Below, piece by piece: positions 61,965 to 64,000 of a DNA stretch of 64,000 bases. Both the position numbers and the translations under genes were made by a program. Under the pieces are notes generated by a model. That model did not search any database, was not told where the DNA came from, and was given only the letters and a program-made list of their open reading frames with translations. Origin of the DNA: Actinoalloteichus fjordicus (GTDB lineage Bacteria; Actinomycetota; Actinomycetes; Mycobacteriales; Pseudonocardiaceae); NCBI RefSeq assembly GCF_001941625.1, contig NZ_CP016076.1, positions 2,480,001 to 2,544,000 on the forward strand, read 5' to 3'. Position 1 is the first letter of the stretch. Every line of letters starts with the position of its first letter.

Positions 61965-64000
61965 GTGACCCATCGCACGCATGTCCCGGCGCTCGGCGCC
62001 ACGGTCCTGGGCTACCCCCGGATCGGACCCGATCGAGAACTCAAGCGTGCCCTGGAGGCGTACTGGGCCGGGCGGATCGACGCCTCGGCCCTGCACGAGG
62101 TCGCGGCCGCATTGCGCGCGGCCACCTGGACGGCCTTGCGGGACGCAGGCCTCGGCTCGGTGCCCTCCAACACGTTCTCCTACTACGACCAGGTCCTCGA
62201 CACGGCGGTCCTGGTCGACGCGTTGCCCGCCCGCTATACCGAGTCGGGTCGCACGCCGTTGGACGCCTACTTCGCCGCCGCCAGGGGAGCCGACTCCCTC
62301 GCGCCCCTGGAGCTGACCAAGTGGTTCGACACCAATTATCACTACCTGGTGCCCGAACTGGGCCCGGACACCGTGCTGCGACTGGCCGGCCGCAAGCCGG
62401 TCGAGGAGTTCCGGGAGGCCGCTGCCCTCGGCATCACCACCCGGCCGGTGCTGATCGGGCCGGTCACGTTCCTGCTGCTCTCCAAGTCCGCCCCCGACGC
62501 TCCGGCAGGCTTCGACCGGCTGGACCTGCTCGACGCGATGATCGACACACAGCTGGAACTCCTCGCCGAGCTGGCGGACGCGGGCGCGGAATGGGTCCAG
62601 TTCGACGAACCCGCCTTCGCAGCCGATCGGACTCCGGCGGAACTCGACGCGCTCGCCCATGCCTACCGCAGGCTCGGCGAGGCTCAGCGGCGACCCAATC
62701 TCCTGGTCACCGGCTATCACGGTGCACTCGCTGACGCACTGGGCGTGCTCGCCGACGCGCCGATCGAGGCCGTCGGACTCGACCTCGTGGCGGGTCGGGC
62801 CGACCTGGTGGGCATCGCGAGCATCGCCGGGATTCGGAACAAGACCCTCCTCGCCGGGGTCGTCGACGGACGCAACGTCTGGCGCACCGACCTCGACGAG
62901 GCCCTCGCCTACTGCGCGACTCTGCTCGGGGTGGCCGACAAGGTCGAGGTCGGCACCTCCGCGCCGTTGCTGCACGTCCCCTACGACCTCGACGCCGAAT
63001 CCGGGCTCGACCCCGCGCTGCGTGCCCGGCTCGCCTTCGCTCGACAGAAGGTGGACGAGGTCGTCCTGCTGAGCAAGGCGCTCAGCGGGGCCGACGAGGT
63101 GGCCGCCGAGCTCCAGGAGTCGCGGCGGGCCCTGCGGGCACGCGAAGGCGCGGCAGCCCGCGACCAGCGGGTCAGGGCCAGGCTCGACTCGCTGCGTCCG
63201 GAGCACAGCAGGCGGGCCGACTATCAGGTCCGGGTCGAGGGCCAGGCCGAACGGCTGGGCCTGCCGCCGCTGGCCACCACGACCATCGGCTCCTTCCCCC
63301 AGACCGGCGGGGTTCGCCGGGCGAGGGCGGACCGCCGGGCGGGCCGGATCGACGAGGACGAGTACCGGCGGCGGATGCGCGCGGAGATCGCCGACGTCAT
63401 CGCGCTTCAGGAGGACATCGGCCTGGACGTGCTGGTCCACGGCGAACCGGAACGCAATGACATGGTGCAGTACTTCGCCGAGAACCTGGCGGGCTTCCTG
63501 TCCACCGAGCACGGCTGGGTGCAGTCCTACGGCTCCCGCTGTGTCCGGCCGCCGATCATCCACGGCGACGTCAGCAGGCCCGCCCCGATGACCGTCGAGT
63601 GGAGTTCCTACGCACAGTCGCTGACCGAGCGGCCGGTCAAGGGGATGCTCACCGGACCGGTCACGATCCTGGCCTGGTCTTTCGTCCGAGACGATCAGCC
63701 GCTCGGCGACACGGCACGCCAGGTGGCGCTGGCGCTCCGCGACGAGATCCGCGATCTGGAGAGCGCCGGGCTGCGCATCGTGCAGGTGGACGAACCCGCG
63801 TTGCGGGAGCTGCTGCCGCTGCGGGAGGCCGACCGCGCCGACTACCTCGCCTGGGCGGTCGACTCCTTCCGGCTGGCGACCTCCGGCGCCGCCGACAGCA
63901 CGCAGATCCACACCCATCTGTGCTACTCGGAGTTCGGGGACGTCATCGACGCGATCGACGCGCTCGACGCGGACGTGACGACGATCGAGGCGGCGCGCTC
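61965..64000 (+). CDS. metE: Cobalamin-independent methionine synthase, 5' part
   Basis: The first 678 codons of a protein normally about 760 long; the window ends inside the gene. It starts GTG 61965 behind GAGGAGAG. The N-terminus [24 protein letters not shown] and [20 protein letters not shown] identify the N-terminal barrel. The second barrel begins [15 protein letters not shown], and the catalytic region has [29 protein letters not shown] and the zinc ligands starting in HTHLCYSEF at the window edge. It transfers the methyl of 5-methyltetrahydrofolate polyglutamate to homocysteine. It is preceded by a B12 riboswitch. Confidence 0.97.
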   Translation, partial: MTHRTHVPALGATVLGYPRIGPDRELKRALEAYWAGRIDASALHEVAAALRAATWTALRDAGLGSVPSNTFSYYDQVLDTAVLVDALPARYTESGRTPLDAYFAAARGADSLAPLELTKWFDTNYHYLVPELGPDTVLRLAGRKPVEEFREAAALGITTRPVLIGPVTFLLLSKSAPDAPAGFDRLDLLDAMIDTQLELLAELADAGAEWVQFDEPAFAADRTPAELDALAHAYRRLGEAQRRPNLLVTGYHGALADALGVLADAPIEAVGLDLVAGRADLVGIASIAGIRNKTLLAGVVDGRNVWRTDLDEALAYCATLLGVADKVEVGTSAPLLHVPYDLDAESGLDPALRARLAFARQKVDEVVLLSKALSGADEVAAELQESRRALRAREGAAARDQRVRARLDSLRPEHSRRADYQVRVEGQAERLGLPPLATTTIGSFPQTGGVRRARADRRAGRIDEDEYRRRMRAEIADVIALQEDIGLDVLVHGEPERNDMVQYFAENLAGFLSTEHGWVQSYGSRCVRPPIIHGDVSRPAPMTVEWSSYAQSLTERPVKGMLTGPVTILAWSFVRDDQPLGDTARQVALALRDEIRDLESAGLRIVQVDEPALRELLPLREADRADYLAWAVDSFRLATSGAADSTQIHTHLCYSEFGDVIDAIDALDADVTTIEAAR

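Noticed and set aside
1-64000. tRNA, rRNA, insertion sequences or attachment sites
   Set aside because: No cloverleaf with a TTCGANNC loop, rRNA-like stretch, transposase gene or terminal inverted repeat with target duplication was seen by eye. A tRNAscan run would settle the tRNA question.

Overview
The window is very GC-rich DNA from an actinomycete. Support comes from GTG/TTG starts behind strong ribosome binding sites, DUF397/XRE pairs, a lysine 6-aminotransferase, HxlR, DrrAB and F420-dependent families, and B12 riboswitches over B12-independent isozymes. The gene content fits Pseudonocardiaceae (an Actinoalloteichus-like organism). That placement is inference; no rRNA or other definitive marker is present.

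Layout. 0-8.3 kb holds core and housekeeping-type genes: the 5' part of a membrane-anchored cyclophilin, a metallo-beta-lactamase-fold hydrolase, a small membrane protein, a YibE/F-type membrane protein with long disordered tails, an unknown protein and an acyltransferase-3 membrane enzyme. 8.8-15.4 kb is a two-gene block on the minus strand: a P-loop (STAND-like) ATPase with about nine TPRs, followed by a 1264-residue protein made almost only of TPRs. 15.4-26.3 kb is mixed. It holds an FAD monooxygenase behind a palindrome-rich region, a 30-residue peptide gene translationally coupled to a protein with a pentapeptide-like tail, a divergent stand-alone L11 paralogue, RF3, lysine 6-aminotransferase, a CYTH protein, a cas-less type I-E-like CRISPR mini-array and an ACT-GNAT fusion with an N-terminal membrane segment.

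27-41 kb is an accessory region. Three paralogous secreted subtilisin-like (S8) peptidases share upstream sequence motifs and, in two cases, the terminator. Between copies 2 and 3 lie a small unknown gene, an XRE/DUF397 pair with two tandem operators, and a nuclease-toxin-like gene followed by two paralogous immunity-like genes. 41.8-47 kb holds an F420-type luciferase-like oxidoreductase, a secreted trypsin, a class V aminotransferase and a divergent SDR/HxlR pair.

47-64 kb contains a ribonucleotide reductase operon (nrdA-nrdB). The small subunit has Phe where class Ia enzymes carry the radical Tyr, so it looks like class Ic. The operon sits behind a cobalamin riboswitch and a pair of NrdR-like boxes. 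Divergent from it is a TroABCD/MntABCD-type Mn/Zn ABC transporter of four overlapping genes. Next come a Tat-lipoprotein multicopper oxidase, a TetR regulator divergent from a DrrAB exporter with two perfect palindromes between them, an acyl-CoA thioesterase, and metE (cut by the window end) under a second cobalamin riboswitch.

How it works together: two separate B12 riboswitches here control B12-independent enzymes (NrdAB and MetE), which implies B12-dependent counterparts elsewhere in the genome. If NrdB is a Mn/Fe class Ic protein, its neighbour, a divergent Mn/Zn importer, is a suggestive metal-supply partner.
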